Below are positions 8,332 to 16,721 of a stretch of DNA of 64,000 nt, piece by piece. Source of the stretch: Streptomyces sp. DH24 (GTDB taxonomy: Bacteria > Actinomycetota > Actinomycetes > Streptomycetales > Streptomycetaceae); NCBI RefSeq assembly GCF_029813775.1, contig NZ_JARVKW010000001.1, forward strand, positions 126,501-190,500, read 5' to 3'. A program made the translations under genes and the position numbers. Position 1 is the first letter of the stretch, and every line of letters starts with the position of its first letter. Under the pieces are notes generated by a model, which saw nothing but the letters and a program-made list of their open reading frames with translations, ran no database searches and was not told where the DNA came from.

Positions 8332-9840
8332 TTGACCGGCCTGCCCACTTTCCCGCTGCCCTTTCAGGCCTCTCGTTCCATATCGTTCGCGACACCCAGA
8401 ACGCTGCGTGAACTTCAGATGATGCAGTGCAGCGCCCACATTCGGGCGAAGCCGGGGTGGTTCGACAAGATGAACGATGCCGAAATCGTCGCCAGGTGGA
8501 CGCGGGAAGCGGTCGCCCAGGGCCTCACCGAGGCGCAGGTGCGTTACGTGCTTGCCGAACTCGCGCATTACGCCGCGCTGCGGGACGAACGAACCGGCGT
8601 CGAGGTGTCCGCCGTCGACGGCGTGTGGCAGTCGGACACGCTGGTCGACGACAAGCTCAGAACCCGACTGCGCGAGGCGGTCCGGGTCCTGGAAGAGGTC
8701 CCCGAAGCAGAACGGGACTGGCACCCCGGATCCGACGGCCAGGTACTCGACTTGGTGCACCCCTCACTCTTCTGCCTGGTGAGAGGGGTGAGCAACGCGC
8801 CCGAGCGGGCCTGGCAGAACCCGACGGACCGCTACTCCACATACGAGTTCTCGGAGAAGTTCCAGTGGCTGCCCACGGATGTCGACGTCAGTGACGACGG
8901 CGACGTCACGTTCCTCTCGTACGTCAACAACGTCCACCCCGAGGACCATCGCGAACTGGCCTCCGTTCTGCCGGACTTGTTCGCGCGCATGCGCCCGCTC
9001 CTGGAGAACGTGCTCACCGATCTGCGCCATCCGCGACCCCTGCGGATCGAGGCGGACCCTTACGGTTGGTACGACTCGGAGCCGGAGCGCCCTGACAGAT
9101 CCGCCTACAGCGATGAGGCGGCCTACCAAGAAGCCGTCCGCGCATGGGGCCAGGCCCAGGACGACTGGTGGGAGAACCGCCTCCCGGTCGTCCCGGACGC
9201 CCCGGCCTTCGCCCCGCCCGAGGTGCCCGACGCCTCCGCCCGGGTCGACCTGCGGGGCCGCCGTCTCCAGGTCATCACCAAGCTCGCCACCATCCATCTC
9301 ACGCCGGACAAGCCCGAATACCCGGGCGGTTCCTGGCATGTCGAGGGAATGCTGAACGAGCGGATCGTCTCGACCGGCATCTACTACTGGGACAGCGACA
9401 ACATCACCGAAAGCCGGCTGGGTTTCCGGGCCGCGCTCGACGACCCGTACTACGAACAGAACGACGACAACGGCCTGCGTGAGGTCTACGGCCTGGAGGA
9501 CGAAGACCCGCTGAACCAGACACTCGGCTCGGCATCGACGCCGGCGGGCCGCTGCCTGGCGTTCCCGAACATCCTGCAACACCGCGTCGGTTCATTCCGC
9601 CTCACGGACCCCACCCGCCCGGGACATCGCAAAATCCTCGCGTTCTTCCTGGTCGACCCGTCGGAAAAGATCGTCTCGACCTCCGACGTGCCACCGCAAC
9701 AGCCCTGGTCCGAGACCTCGACGATGACGCTCGAACAGGCCAAGGACTACCGCGAACAACTCATGTACGAACGCAAGTTCTTCGTCGACGAACACAACGA
9801 GCAGCTCTACGAGCGAGAGTTCTCTCTCTGCGAGCACTGA
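8332..9840 (+). CDS. DUF4246 family protein, putative Fe(II)/2-oxoglutarate-type oxygenase
   Basis: A 502-aa protein matching the DUF4246 layout: RTLRELQMM and KPGWFDKMND near the N-terminus, then the conserved core YPGGSWHVEGMLNERIVSTG (330-349) and LQHRVGSFRLTDPTRPGHRKILAFFLVDP (416-444). H336, E338 and H417 look like a metal triad and R433 like a co-substrate-binding arginine, as in the double-stranded beta-helix oxygenases; that assignment is inference. TTG at 8332 follows a GGGGGGAC ribosome site and is preferred over ATG 8419, which would cut into conserved sequence. The family is best known from fungi and scattered actinomycetes, so lateral spread is plausible. Confidence 0.7.
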   Translation: MTGLPTFPLPFQASRSISFATPRTLRELQMMQCSAHIRAKPGWFDKMNDAEIVARWTREAVAQGLTEAQVRYVLAELAHYAALRDERTGVEVSAVDGVWQSDTLVDDKLRTRLREAVRVLEEVPEAERDWHPGSDGQVLDLVHPSLFCLVRGVSNAPERAWQNPTDRYSTYEFSEKFQWLPTDVDVSDDGDVTFLSYVNNVHPEDHRELASVLPDLFARMRPLLENVLTDLRHPRPLRIEADPYGWYDSEPERPDRSAYSDEAAYQEAVRAWGQAQDDWWENRLPVVPDAPAFAPPEVPDASARVDLRGRRLQVITKLATIHLTPDKPEYPGGSWHVEGMLNERIVSTGIYYWDSDNITESRLGFRAALDDPYYEQNDDNGLREVYGLEDEDPLNQTLGSASTPAGRCLAFPNILQHRVGSFRLTDPTRPGHRKILAFFLVDPSEKIVSTSDVPPQQPWSETSTMTLEQAKDYREQLMYERKFFVDEHNEQLYEREFSLCEH

Positions 9841-9864
9841 CCCGACCGAACGCCGGCGCCGATT

Positions 9865-9889
9865 CGGCGGGTGGAGCACCTGCCCGCCG
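9865..9889. terminator. possible bidirectional terminator
   Basis: CGGCGGG (9865-9871) and CCCGCCG (9883-9889) form a 7-bp stem with an 11-base loop in the gap between the convergent DUF4246 and acdS genes. Confidence 0.4.
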
Positions 9890-9965
9890 GACCGGCCGTG
9901 TGCGAACGGTGGCGCCGGGAGCAGTTGCCACGGCGACCCGACGGCCGCCGTGGGAGGGCACGATG

Positions 9966-10982
9966 TCAGAACAACGCGCTGTACGCGTTCAGCGCGGGCT
10001 GGCCGCCGAGGTGGGCGTAGAGGACCGTCGCGTCGCGCGGGATCTCGCCCCGGGAGACCAGGTCGATCATCCCGGCCATCGACTTGCCCTCGTACACCGG
10101 GTCCGTGACCATCCCCTCCGTGCGGGCCGCGAGGCGCATCGCGTCCAGGGTGGTCTCGTCGGGGATGCCGTAGACACCCGCGTGGTAGCGCTCGTCGAGT
10201 TCGATGTCCGCCTCCGTCAGTTCCGCGCGGACCCCGATGAGCCCGCCGGTGCGGTGGGCGATCCGGGCGATCTGCTCGCGGGTGCGGGCCGGTTCGGCCG
10301 AGGCGTCGATGCCGAGCACCCGCCTGGGCCGGCCGCCCGCCTCCTCCAGCGCGCGGAACCCGGCGACCATCCCGGCCTGCGTCGAGCCGGTCACCGAGCA
10401 CACCACGACGGTGTCGAAGAAGACGCCCAACTGCCGCTCCTGCTCGGCGACCTCGTAGGCCCAGCCCGCGAAGCCGAGGCCGCCCAGCGGATGGTCGGAG
10501 GCGCCGGCCGGGATGGCGTACGGTCTGCCGCCCGAATCCTCGACCTCGCGCAGCGCCTGTTCCCAGCTCTCCTTGACGCCGATCCCGAACCCGGCCCGCA
10601 CCAGCCGCACCTCGGCCCCGGCTAGCCGGCTCACCAGGATGTTGCCGACCTTGTCGTACACGGAGTCGGGCCACTCCACCCAGCTCTCCTGCACGAGCAC
10701 GCACTTCAGGCCTGCGCGCGCGGCGACGGCGGCGACCTGCCGGGTGTGGTTGGACTGCACGCCGCCGATCGAGACCAGCGTGTCGCAGCCCTGCGCGAGG
10801 GCGTCGGCGACGAGGTACTCCAGCTTGCGGGTCTTGTTGCCGCCGTAGGCGATCCCGGAGTTGCAGTCCTCCCGCTTGGCCCACAGCGCGGCGCCGCCGA
10901 GGTGCTCGGTCAGCCGCTCCAGCGGGTGCACGGGCGACGGCCCGAACAGCAGGGGGTAACGCTCGTACGAGGAAAGGGACAT
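9966..10982 (-). CDS. acdS: 1-aminocyclopropane-1-carboxylate deaminase
   Basis: A 338-aa PLP enzyme, exactly the usual ACC deaminase length. It opens the cyclopropane ring of ACC to 2-oxobutyrate and ammonia. The PLP lysine is K50 in [12 protein letters not shown]. The motifs that separate ACC deaminase from the related D-cysteine desulfhydrase are present: [10 protein letters not shown] (Y297-E298, aligning with Y294-E295 of the Pseudomonas enzyme) and [10 protein letters not shown] (L325 aligning with L322). It sits 19 bases after a GntR regulator on the same strand, a common acdR-acdS type arrangement. It could support nitrogen use from plant ACC. Confidence 0.88.
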   Translation of the reverse strand: MSLSSYERYPLLFGPSPVHPLERLTEHLGGAALWAKREDCNSGIAYGGNKTRKLEYLVADALAQGCDTLVSIGGVQSNHTRQVAAVAARAGLKCVLVQESWVEWPDSVYDKVGNILVSRLAGAEVRLVRAGFGIGVKESWEQALREVEDSGGRPYAIPAGASDHPLGGLGFAGWAYEVAEQERQLGVFFDTVVVCSVTGSTQAGMVAGFRALEEAGGRPRRVLGIDASAEPARTREQIARIAHRTGGLIGVRAELTEADIELDERYHAGVYGIPDETTLDAMRLAARTEGMVTDPVYEGKSMAGMIDLVSRGEIPRDATVLYAHLGGQPALNAYSALF

Positions 10983-11001
10983 GCGGGTCCTCCGGGTTTC
11001 G

Positions 11002-11649
11002 TCACGGGGCGTCGGCCGGCCCTTCCAGGCCCCGCCAGATGTCCGCGGTGGCCCGTACCGCGCCGTCCGTGTCACCGGCGGCGCAGGCCTCGATGAGCTG
11101 CTCGTGCAGCCCTGCCGAACGACAGGCACCGCCCTCGCCGAAGCGGCGTCGCTCCAGCCGGCGGATGAGCGGGGTGTAGCGGGTGATCGTCGCGGCGGCG
11201 GCACGGTTGGCGCTCACCCGGACGAGGACGTCGTGGAGTTCGTCGTCGGCGCGCAGGGCGCCGTCCACGTCGCCCGCTCGCACGGCGGCGGCGAACCGTT
11301 CGTTGGCCGCGCGCATCGCGTCGACGTCCGCCGGGCGCAACCGGGGCACGGCGACCCGCGTGACCAGTTCGTGCATGGCTCCGACCACGGCGGCCGCGTC
11401 CCGCACGTCGGCGGCGACGACCGGGGTGACCCGCGTGTAGCTCTGCGGCTTGCTCTCCAGCAGCCCTTCGTCCACGAGCCGCGCGAACGCCTCACGCACC
11501 GGCGCCCGGGACAGTCCGAGCCGCTCGGCGAGGTCGGCGTCGCGGACCACCGCGCCAGGTTCGATCTCCCCGGCGACGATGGCGTCGCGGATCACCTCGT
11601 AGGCGCGGTCCCTGAGCAGGGTGCGGCGCACGGGTCTGATGGCCTCCAC
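11002..11649 (-). CDS. GntR-family (FCD domain) regulator upstream of acdS
   Basis: A FadR-type regulator with an N-terminal winged helix ([46 protein letters not shown]) and a C-terminal all-helical FCD ligand domain with spaced Asp/His residues ([21 protein letters not shown]). GTG at 11649 gives a 215-aa protein of standard length; the frame is open to GTG 11700, so 17 more residues are possible. It is co-directional with acdS and ends 19 bases before it, suggesting local control of ACC deaminase. Confidence 0.85.
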   Translation of the reverse strand: MEAIRPVRRTLLRDRAYEVIRDAIVAGEIEPGAVVRDADLAERLGLSRAPVREAFARLVDEGLLESKPQSYTRVTPVVAADVRDAAAVVGAMHELVTRVAVPRLRPADVDAMRAANERFAAAVRAGDVDGALRADDELHDVLVRVSANRAAAATITRYTPLIRRLERRRFGEGGACRSAGLHEQLIEACAAGDTDGAVRATADIWRGLEGPADAP

Positions 11650-11734
11650 GACTGAAATGTTAGATGTCAATCCGTGGGCGGACAAGGGTGCGGCCCGCAC
11701 CCCCCGGCAGGGGATGCGGGCCGTGCCGCCCGGC

Positions 11735-13318
11735 TCAGGCCGCCCAGGGCCAGTCGGCGTCCCGGGCCGCCTCCAGCAGCGGCACCATCCGGAACGCCGC
11801 GTCCGAGAGGCCGCCGAAGGTGTGCCGGTTGGCCTTCCCGGACGGTCCGTGGCCCGCGCGATACCCGGCCAGGTTCCACGTGTAGACCGGCACCTGGGCG
11901 GGGACCTGCTCGGTCGGGTCGCCGTGCCGGTGGTACGTGTACTGCTCGTCGGTGACGATCAGCACCCGGTCGTGCTTCCTGTAGTGCCGGCGCACCGCCT
12001 CGGTCGTGTCGGTGCCGCCCAGGTCGCCGAAGCGCCCGAGGATCTTCAGCACCGACTCGCCCCGGCGGAACCGCACCTCCTTGCTCGTAGTGCCGAACTC
12101 CACGAGGTCCGCGTCCGCCGCCCGCAGCGCGAGCGCCGTGCCGAAGATCGCCGCCGCGTCGGCCCGGTTGAGCTCCGAGCGGTCCGACAGCCGCGAGCAG
12201 AACATCGAGCCCGAGCGGTCGACCAGCACCAGCGTCCGGCCGGGCAGCGCGGGCACGTTGGCCAGCGAGTGCCCGAGCGCCCGCTCCAGCGCGTACGACC
12301 AGCGCAGCGACGGCGCGTGCTGGTACGCGGCGAGGTACCGGAACGGGAACTGCCGCGAGCGCGCGACCTCCGCCGGGTCGGCGATCCGGGCCGCGACCCG
12401 CTCGGCGACTTCGTCCGAGACGCCGGCCTCGTCGAAGTTCCGCAGGTTGCGGACCAGTGCCATGGTGCCCATGGACGGGATGACGGCCTCCCAGGCCGCC
12501 CTGTCCATCGGACCCTGGAGCCAGCCGGCCAGCGCCTCCCACGTCATCCCGGCCGCCGCCAGCCGCTCGGCACCGCCGGGCGAGGTGACGACCGCGCGCC
12601 GCTCCTCGACCGGCAGCGCCATCAGCTCGCGGTGCGCGGTCAGGACCCGGTCGGCCGCGGGCGGCTCGGCGGTCTCCGGGTGGTGCCGGCGGTCCAGCGC
12701 GTACCGGAACAGCTCGCCCTGCCACGGCTTGTCCGGGTCGGGCGCCGCGTGCACCAGGTTGAGGATGTCGCCGAAGCGGTAGCCCTTGGAGGCGGTGTCG
12801 TACTTCAGCAGCGACTTGCCGTTGTAGAGCCGGCGTACGGCGTCGGCGATGCCGCGCTTGACGGGCTTGGGGACGGCACGGCCGTGCACCGACGTCCAGT
12901 AGGCGAGCAGTTCGCCCGGCTCGTCGGGCCGGCGCAGCACGCAGTCCACGACCCGCCGGTTCGAGGGGCCGTCGGTCACGCCCGCGTCGAGGCGCGCCTT
13001 CACGTACTCGGCGGCGCCCACGACCGACGCGGTGCGCAGGTTGCCCTCGCCGCGCAGCCAGCCGAGCAGGCCGGCGGTCCAGGCGGGGTCGGTGACGGCG
13101 AGCTCGCGCACCAGCTTCGTGAAGCGCTCGTCGCGGGCGGCGCCGGTCTCGTAGAAGGTCTGCTGGGAGACGAAGTGGGAGACGGCGAGCAGAAAGAGCT
13201 CGGAGCGGGCGTCGCGCTCCTGGCCCCGGCCGCCCTCGAAGGTGCGGAGCAGGCGGCCGGTCGACGTCACCCGCGAGGCGGGCTGCGCCTTCACGCCCCG
13301 TATGTTGAATCGCGCCAT
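11735..13318 (-). CDS. rsr: TROVE-domain protein, bacterial Ro60 orthologue
   Basis: A 527-aa protein. Residues about 20-350 are the HEAT-like TROVE ring (FLLAVSHFVSQQTFYETG, GLLGWLRGEGNLRTASVVGAAEYV, IPSMGTMALVRNLRNFDEAGV), and about 360-527 a von Willebrand A domain with an intact MIDAS DRSGSM (D367-S369-S371). Ro60 rings bind Y RNAs and misfolded RNA ends and tether PNPase for RNA decay or rRNA maturation. ATG 13318 is chosen; it has a GGGGG ribosome site lying inside a palindrome. A candidate Y RNA is encoded immediately upstream on the same strand, the arrangement known from Deinococcus. No rtcA/rtcB genes are adjacent. Confidence 0.92.
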   Translation of the reverse strand: MARFNIRGVKAQPASRVTSTGRLLRTFEGGRGQERDARSELFLLAVSHFVSQQTFYETGAARDERFTKLVRELAVTDPAWTAGLLGWLRGEGNLRTASVVGAAEYVKARLDAGVTDGPSNRRVVDCVLRRPDEPGELLAYWTSVHGRAVPKPVKRGIADAVRRLYNGKSLLKYDTASKGYRFGDILNLVHAAPDPDKPWQGELFRYALDRRHHPETAEPPAADRVLTAHRELMALPVEERRAVVTSPGGAERLAAAGMTWEALAGWLQGPMDRAAWEAVIPSMGTMALVRNLRNFDEAGVSDEVAERVAARIADPAEVARSRQFPFRYLAAYQHAPSLRWSYALERALGHSLANVPALPGRTLVLVDRSGSMFCSRLSDRSELNRADAAAIFGTALALRAADADLVEFGTTSKEVRFRRGESVLKILGRFGDLGGTDTTEAVRRHYRKHDRVLIVTDEQYTYHRHGDPTEQVPAQVPVYTWNLAGYRAGHGPSGKANRHTFGGLSDAAFRMVPLLEAARDADWPWAA

Positions 13319-13320
13319 GC

Positions 13321-13338
13321 TGAATTCCCCCGAATTCA
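13321..13338 (-). promoter_or_regulatory. palindrome enclosing the rsr ribosome-binding site
   Basis: TGAATTCGGGGGAATTCA read on the minus strand: 7-bp arms TGAATTC/GAATTCA around a GGGG loop, ending 3 bases before the rsr ATG. The only purine-rich ribosome site of rsr lies in the loop, so the hairpin or a protein bound to it could set rsr translation. The regulatory role is inferred. Confidence 0.5.
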
Positions 13339-13363
13339 CAGTGTTTTCGGAGGGAGGCACAGC

Positions 13364-13518
13364 AAAAGGAGGATGTCCGAGATCGAAGTCGGCGACGGGC
13401 TTTTAGTCGGATGCTCTACCCATTTGAGCTACACCGACCCGAGGTCGGTGACGGGACTTGAACCCGCAACCCTCTGATCCAATGAAGTATCCGCTGCTGC
13501 GCACCGGACACCCACCTT
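13364..13518 (-). ncRNA. Y RNA with tRNA-like domain (YrlA type), upstream of rsr
   Basis: On the minus strand the pieces of a tRNA appear in permuted order. First comes a T arm (stem GCGGG, loop TTCAAGT, stem CCCGT; 13468-13452). An acceptor-like hairpin CACCGACC-TCG-GGTCGGTG follows. Then come TA, and a D arm GCTC-AAATGGGTA-GAGC (13430-13414). TTGGA (13482-13478) and TCCGA (13411-13407) pair where the anticodon stem would be. No anticodon loop or CCA end exists. Outside this, AAGG-U-GGGUGUCCG (13518-13505) pairs with CGGACAUCC-U-CCUU (13379-13366), 13 pairs around one U-U mismatch, ending in a short U run; an inner GCAGCGG/CCGUCGC helix is also possible. This is the layout expected of a bacterial Y RNA: a Ro60-binding stem plus tRNA mimic. 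Ends are approximate. Confidence 0.8.
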
Positions 13519-13532
13519 GAGCTGCGCCTCCC

Positions 13533-13618
13533 GAGATCAGGTCGGCGGCGGCATCGGATTCTGTGAAAGAGAAGTAGCCGCCGCCGTCGCACCGGGAGGT
13601 GCGTGACGTTCTGATCTC
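13533..13618 (-). other. structured element between phoX and the Y RNA
   Basis: GAGATCAG (13618-13611) pairs with CTGATCTC (13540-13533), enclosing a small hairpin GCACC-TCCC-GGTGC (13602-13589) and a 9-bp hairpin GGCGGCGGC/GCCGCCGCC (13585-13577 with 13552-13544). It could be the phoX terminator, a 5' leader of the Y RNA or a second small RNA. Confidence 0.5.
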
Positions 13619-13674
13619 ACTGTAGGAGGCGCGGCTCGCGGGGTGCGAGTGAATTACCGGGCGAGCACCGGGGA

Positions 13675-15123
13675 TTAGCGGCGCTGCCGCTTCCAGGGCC
13701 CTGTGATGGCGAGCAGGATGCCCGGGTCCTGGATGTTGGCGAACAGGGTGCGGCCGTCGGGCGAGAAGGTGACGCCGGCGAATTCGCTGTACTCCGGCTC
13801 CTGTTCGGTGCCCACGTTCAGTTCGTTGCGGGCGATGGGGTAGGTGCGGCCGCTGTCGGTCGCTCCGAAGAGGTGCGAGACGCCCTCCCCGTCCTCGGCG
13901 AGGATCAGACCGCCGTACGGGGAGACGGTGATGTTGTCCGGGCCGTCGAAGGCGCCGTCGCTCGACGGGTCGGGGTTCACGCCGAGCAGCACCTTCAGGG
14001 TGAGCGTGCGGCGCCTGGGGTCGTAGAACCACACCTGGCCGTCGTGCGCCGCGCCGGGGCTCTCCTCGCGGGCGAAGGAGGACACGAGGTAGGCGCCGCC
14101 GTCGCCCCACCACATGCCCTCCAGCTTGCGGGCGCGGGTGATCTCACCGGCGGCGAACTGCTTGCGGACGGGGACGGTGCGGGCGTCGCGGTCGGGGACG
14201 TCCACCCAGTCGACGCCGTACACGGTGCCGGTCCTCGTGGCGCGGGACAGGTCGTCGACGAACCTGCCGCCGGAGTCGTAGCACCTGGGGGCCTGGAGGC
14301 GGCCCGCGTCGTCGGCCAGGGCACGGAACCTGCCGGGGCCGTAGGCGAAGTCCTCCGGCGGGGTCCAGCGGAAGAAGAGGCCGTTGGGGCCCGAGGCGTC
14401 CTCGGTGAGGTAGGCGTGGCCGCGCCTGGGGTCGATGACGACGGCCTCGTGGTCGTAACGGCCGAAGAACTTCAGCGGCTTGGGGTCGCGGTTGGCGCGC
14501 CGGTCGGCGGGGTCGACCTCGAAGACGTAGCCGTGGTCCTTGGTCATGCCGTTGACGCCGGCCCGGTCGGAGTTCTCCTCGCAGGTCAGCCAGGTGCCCC
14601 ACGGGGTGCTGCCGCCCGCGCAGTTGGTGGAGGTGCCGGCGATGCCGACCCACTCGGCGACGCGTCCGTCGGGGCGCACCTCGACGACGGTGCAGCCGCC
14701 GGACGCGGCCGGGTCGTAGACGAGGCCCTCGGTGAGCGGCACGGGGTGGTCCCAGTTGGCGCGCGGGCCCTTCAGTTCGTGGTTGTTGACGAGGAGCGTG
14801 GTGCCGCGCGGTCCGGCGAAGGCGGCGGTGCCGTCGTGGTTGGAGGGGGTGTACTCCCCGGACTCCAGCCTGGTGCGGCCGCTGTGCGTGAGGACGCGGT
14901 AGGTGAACCCGGCGGGCAGCGCGAGGATGCCGTCCGGGTCGGGGATCAGCGGTCCGTAGCCCACCCCGCCGTGCGCGTCCCGCGACGTGTCGCCGACGCT
15001 CTCGGTGTCCGTGGTGGCGAGGGCGCCCGGGGCGGAGGCGAGGGCGGCGACGCTGCCCGCCAGTGCGACACCGGCCCCGGTGAACGCGGAGGTTCTGGCG
15101 AAGTCCCTGCGGGTGAGCGGCAT
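13675..15123 (-). CDS. phoX: PhoX-type (DUF839) alkaline phosphatase, Tat-exported
   Basis: A 482-aa secreted phosphatase-like protein. The signal peptide carries a twin-arginine motif RRDFARTS at residues 5-12, a hydrophobic region and an ALA cleavage region near 36, so export is by Tat. The body is the PhoX beta-propeller: SNHDGTAAF, LLVNNHELKG, WGTWLTCEEN, GRYDHEAVVIDPRRG, SPYGGLILAEDGEG, and the C-terminal ITGPWKRQRR. PhoX enzymes are Ca/Fe-dependent and release phosphate from organic esters outside the cell. ATG 15123 is preceded by GGAGAC. A direct repeat resembling a PHO box lies about 65 bases upstream. Confidence 0.9.
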   Translation of the reverse strand: MPLTRRDFARTSAFTGAGVALAGSVAALASAPGALATTDTESVGDTSRDAHGGVGYGPLIPDPDGILALPAGFTYRVLTHSGRTRLESGEYTPSNHDGTAAFAGPRGTTLLVNNHELKGPRANWDHPVPLTEGLVYDPAASGGCTVVEVRPDGRVAEWVGIAGTSTNCAGGSTPWGTWLTCEENSDRAGVNGMTKDHGYVFEVDPADRRANRDPKPLKFFGRYDHEAVVIDPRRGHAYLTEDASGPNGLFFRWTPPEDFAYGPGRFRALADDAGRLQAPRCYDSGGRFVDDLSRATRTGTVYGVDWVDVPDRDARTVPVRKQFAAGEITRARKLEGMWWGDGGAYLVSSFAREESPGAAHDGQVWFYDPRRRTLTLKVLLGVNPDPSSDGAFDGPDNITVSPYGGLILAEDGEGVSHLFGATDSGRTYPIARNELNVGTEQEPEYSEFAGVTFSPDGRTLFANIQDPGILLAITGPWKRQRR

Positions 15124-15187
15124 GGCGTCTCCTGTGACGGTGGGTGCGGCGGCGGACCTCGTTCCGCGCCACGTTCCCGCCCGTGCC

Positions 15188-15209
15188 TGAACACCGTCTG
15201 AACGCCGGT
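15188..15209 (-). promoter_or_regulatory. PHO-box-like direct repeat upstream of phoX
   Basis: On the minus strand GTTCA occurs at 15203-15199 and again at 15192-15188, exactly 11 bases apart (GTTCAGACGGT then GTTCAGGCACG). Streptomyces PhoP binds 11-bp direct repeats with GTTCA cores. A further GTTCACC lies at 15237-15231. The match fits the phosphatase gene downstream. Confidence 0.55.
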
Positions 15210-15293
15210 CGACGCCACCGTTCCCTGTTCGGTGAACCAACCGGCGCCGATGCGGGGCACCGGCGCCGTCGCCCACCCGTCGGGGTTTGTCGT

Positions 15294-16721
15294 TCAGCCT
15301 CCGTGCTGCGACCGTGCCTTGAAGGCCGCCTTGCGGGCCTCCTTCGCGATGCGCTTGTCGGGGTGGAGCCGGCCCATGGCCTCCAGGACGTCCGCCGTCG
15401 CCGGGTGGTCCACCCGCCAGGCCGCCTCGAAGAAGCCGCCGTGCTGCTGGGCCAGTCCCTGGACGAGGGCCCGCAGTTCCTCGGAGTTGCCCTCGGCGGC
15501 GAGCTGTGCGGCGACGGTGTCGACGGTCAGCCAGAAGACCATCGCCTCGGAGGGCGGGGGGACGTCCGCCGCGCCGTGCTCGGTCAGCCACACCCGGGCC
15601 AGCCCGCCGAGCTCGGCGTCGTCGAGGACCTCCCGCAGCGCCGGTTCGGCCGTCCCGCCCACCAGCGACAGCGCCTGCTGGCAGCGCAGCCGGCGCAGCG
15701 GTGCCCCGGCGTCCGACCCGCGCGCCGCCGCGAGCAGTTCCCGCGCGGCGACGAGCGGTTCGCGGCGGGCCAGCCACTGCTCCGTCTCGGCCTGGGCCGC
15801 CGCCGGCCCGAACGCCGACGTCCCGTCGAGGAGCGCGTCGGCGCCCTTGTCCGCGAGGTCGCCGACGGCCGGTGCCTCGAACCCGGCCTCCACGAGGCGC
15901 GCCCGCAGCCCGTACCGCCCCAGCGGCGTCAGCCGGACCATGCCGTAGCGGGTGACGTCGGTGTCGTCGACGGGCGCGGCCGGTTCCTCGTCGGCGTCGG
16001 CCATCAGCGCCTCGTCCACCGGCCGGTACCGGACGAGCCCGACGGGCTCCAGCATCCGGAACTGGTCGTCGAGCCGCATCATCGCGTCGGACACCTGCTC
16101 CAGCACGTCGTTGGAGGGCTCCGTCATGTCGCCGGGCACGATCACCGAGGCGGCCAGTGCGGGCAGCGGCACCGCGGCGTCGCCGGGGCCGTCCTCGCTG
16201 ACGCTCATCAGGTACAGGTTGCCGAGCACCCCGTCGAGGAACTCCGCCTCGCCCTCCGGGTCCCAGCCGAGGGCCGACAGGTCGATGTCGCCGCCCCGGT
16301 CGACCGCCTCGACCAGCCCGTCGAGGTCGGGCACGCTCGCGTCGGCCAGCACCGTCTCCAGCGCGCCGAGCCACACCGCGAGCACGTCGTGCGGGGAGCC
16401 GCCGGTGAGCAGCGCCAGGTCCGCGCCGGGGGCGACGGTGCCCTCCTCCTCGTCGACGATCTCCACGAGTCCGGTGTCCAGGGCGATCCGCCACGCCTCG
16501 GCGGCGTCGGCCGCCGCGTCGTCCCCCGTGAGCTCGAGCGCCTCGGCCGCCGCAGGCAGCTGCTCGTCCACGAGGCTGCCCCCGGCGTCGACCCTGGTGT
16601 CCGGCCCGGCCCAGCGGGCGATCCGTGCCGCCCGCGACAGAAGGGGCGTGGACAGCGCGTCGCGCGCCAGCTCCGCTTCGGGGTGCAGCCGCACCGGCGG
16701 GAGGGGGGAGCTGTCTGACAT
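15294..16721 (-). CDS. conserved hypothetical protein (475 aa)
   Basis: An acidic, alanine/leucine-rich cytoplasmic protein that I cannot assign to a family. It has no signal peptide or membrane helix. The middle (about 235-300) contains YGMVRLTPLGRYGLRARLVEAGFEAP, a pattern reminiscent of a winged-helix segment. The C-terminal third (about 360-475) is a run of helical HEAT-like repeats ending in a basic tail, KEARKAAFKARSQHGG. Similar proteins are frequent in Streptomyces as far as I recall. ATG 16721 follows AGGAG. It is transcribed towards phoX but separated by 170 bases carrying the PHO-box-like repeat, so it is probably a separate unit. Confidence 0.8.
   Translation of the reverse strand: MSDSSPLPPVRLHPEAELARDALSTPLLSRAARIARWAGPDTRVDAGGSLVDEQLPAAAEALELTGDDAAADAAEAWRIALDTGLVEIVDEEEGTVAPGADLALLTGGSPHDVLAVWLGALETVLADASVPDLDGLVEAVDRGGDIDLSALGWDPEGEAEFLDGVLGNLYLMSVSEDGPGDAAVPLPALAASVIVPGDMTEPSNDVLEQVSDAMMRLDDQFRMLEPVGLVRYRPVDEALMADADEEPAAPVDDTDVTRYGMVRLTPLGRYGLRARLVEAGFEAPAVGDLADKGADALLDGTSAFGPAAAQAETEQWLARREPLVAARELLAAARGSDAGAPLRRLRCQQALSLVGGTAEPALREVLDDAELGGLARVWLTEHGAADVPPPSEAMVFWLTVDTVAAQLAAEGNSEELRALVQGLAQQHGGFFEAAWRVDHPATADVLEAMGRLHPDKRIAKEARKAAFKARSQHGG

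Noticed and set aside
13403..13482. A tRNA gene
   Set aside because: D and T arms are canonical but in permuted order, with no anticodon loop and no CCA end. The part is better explained as the tRNA-like domain of a Y RNA.
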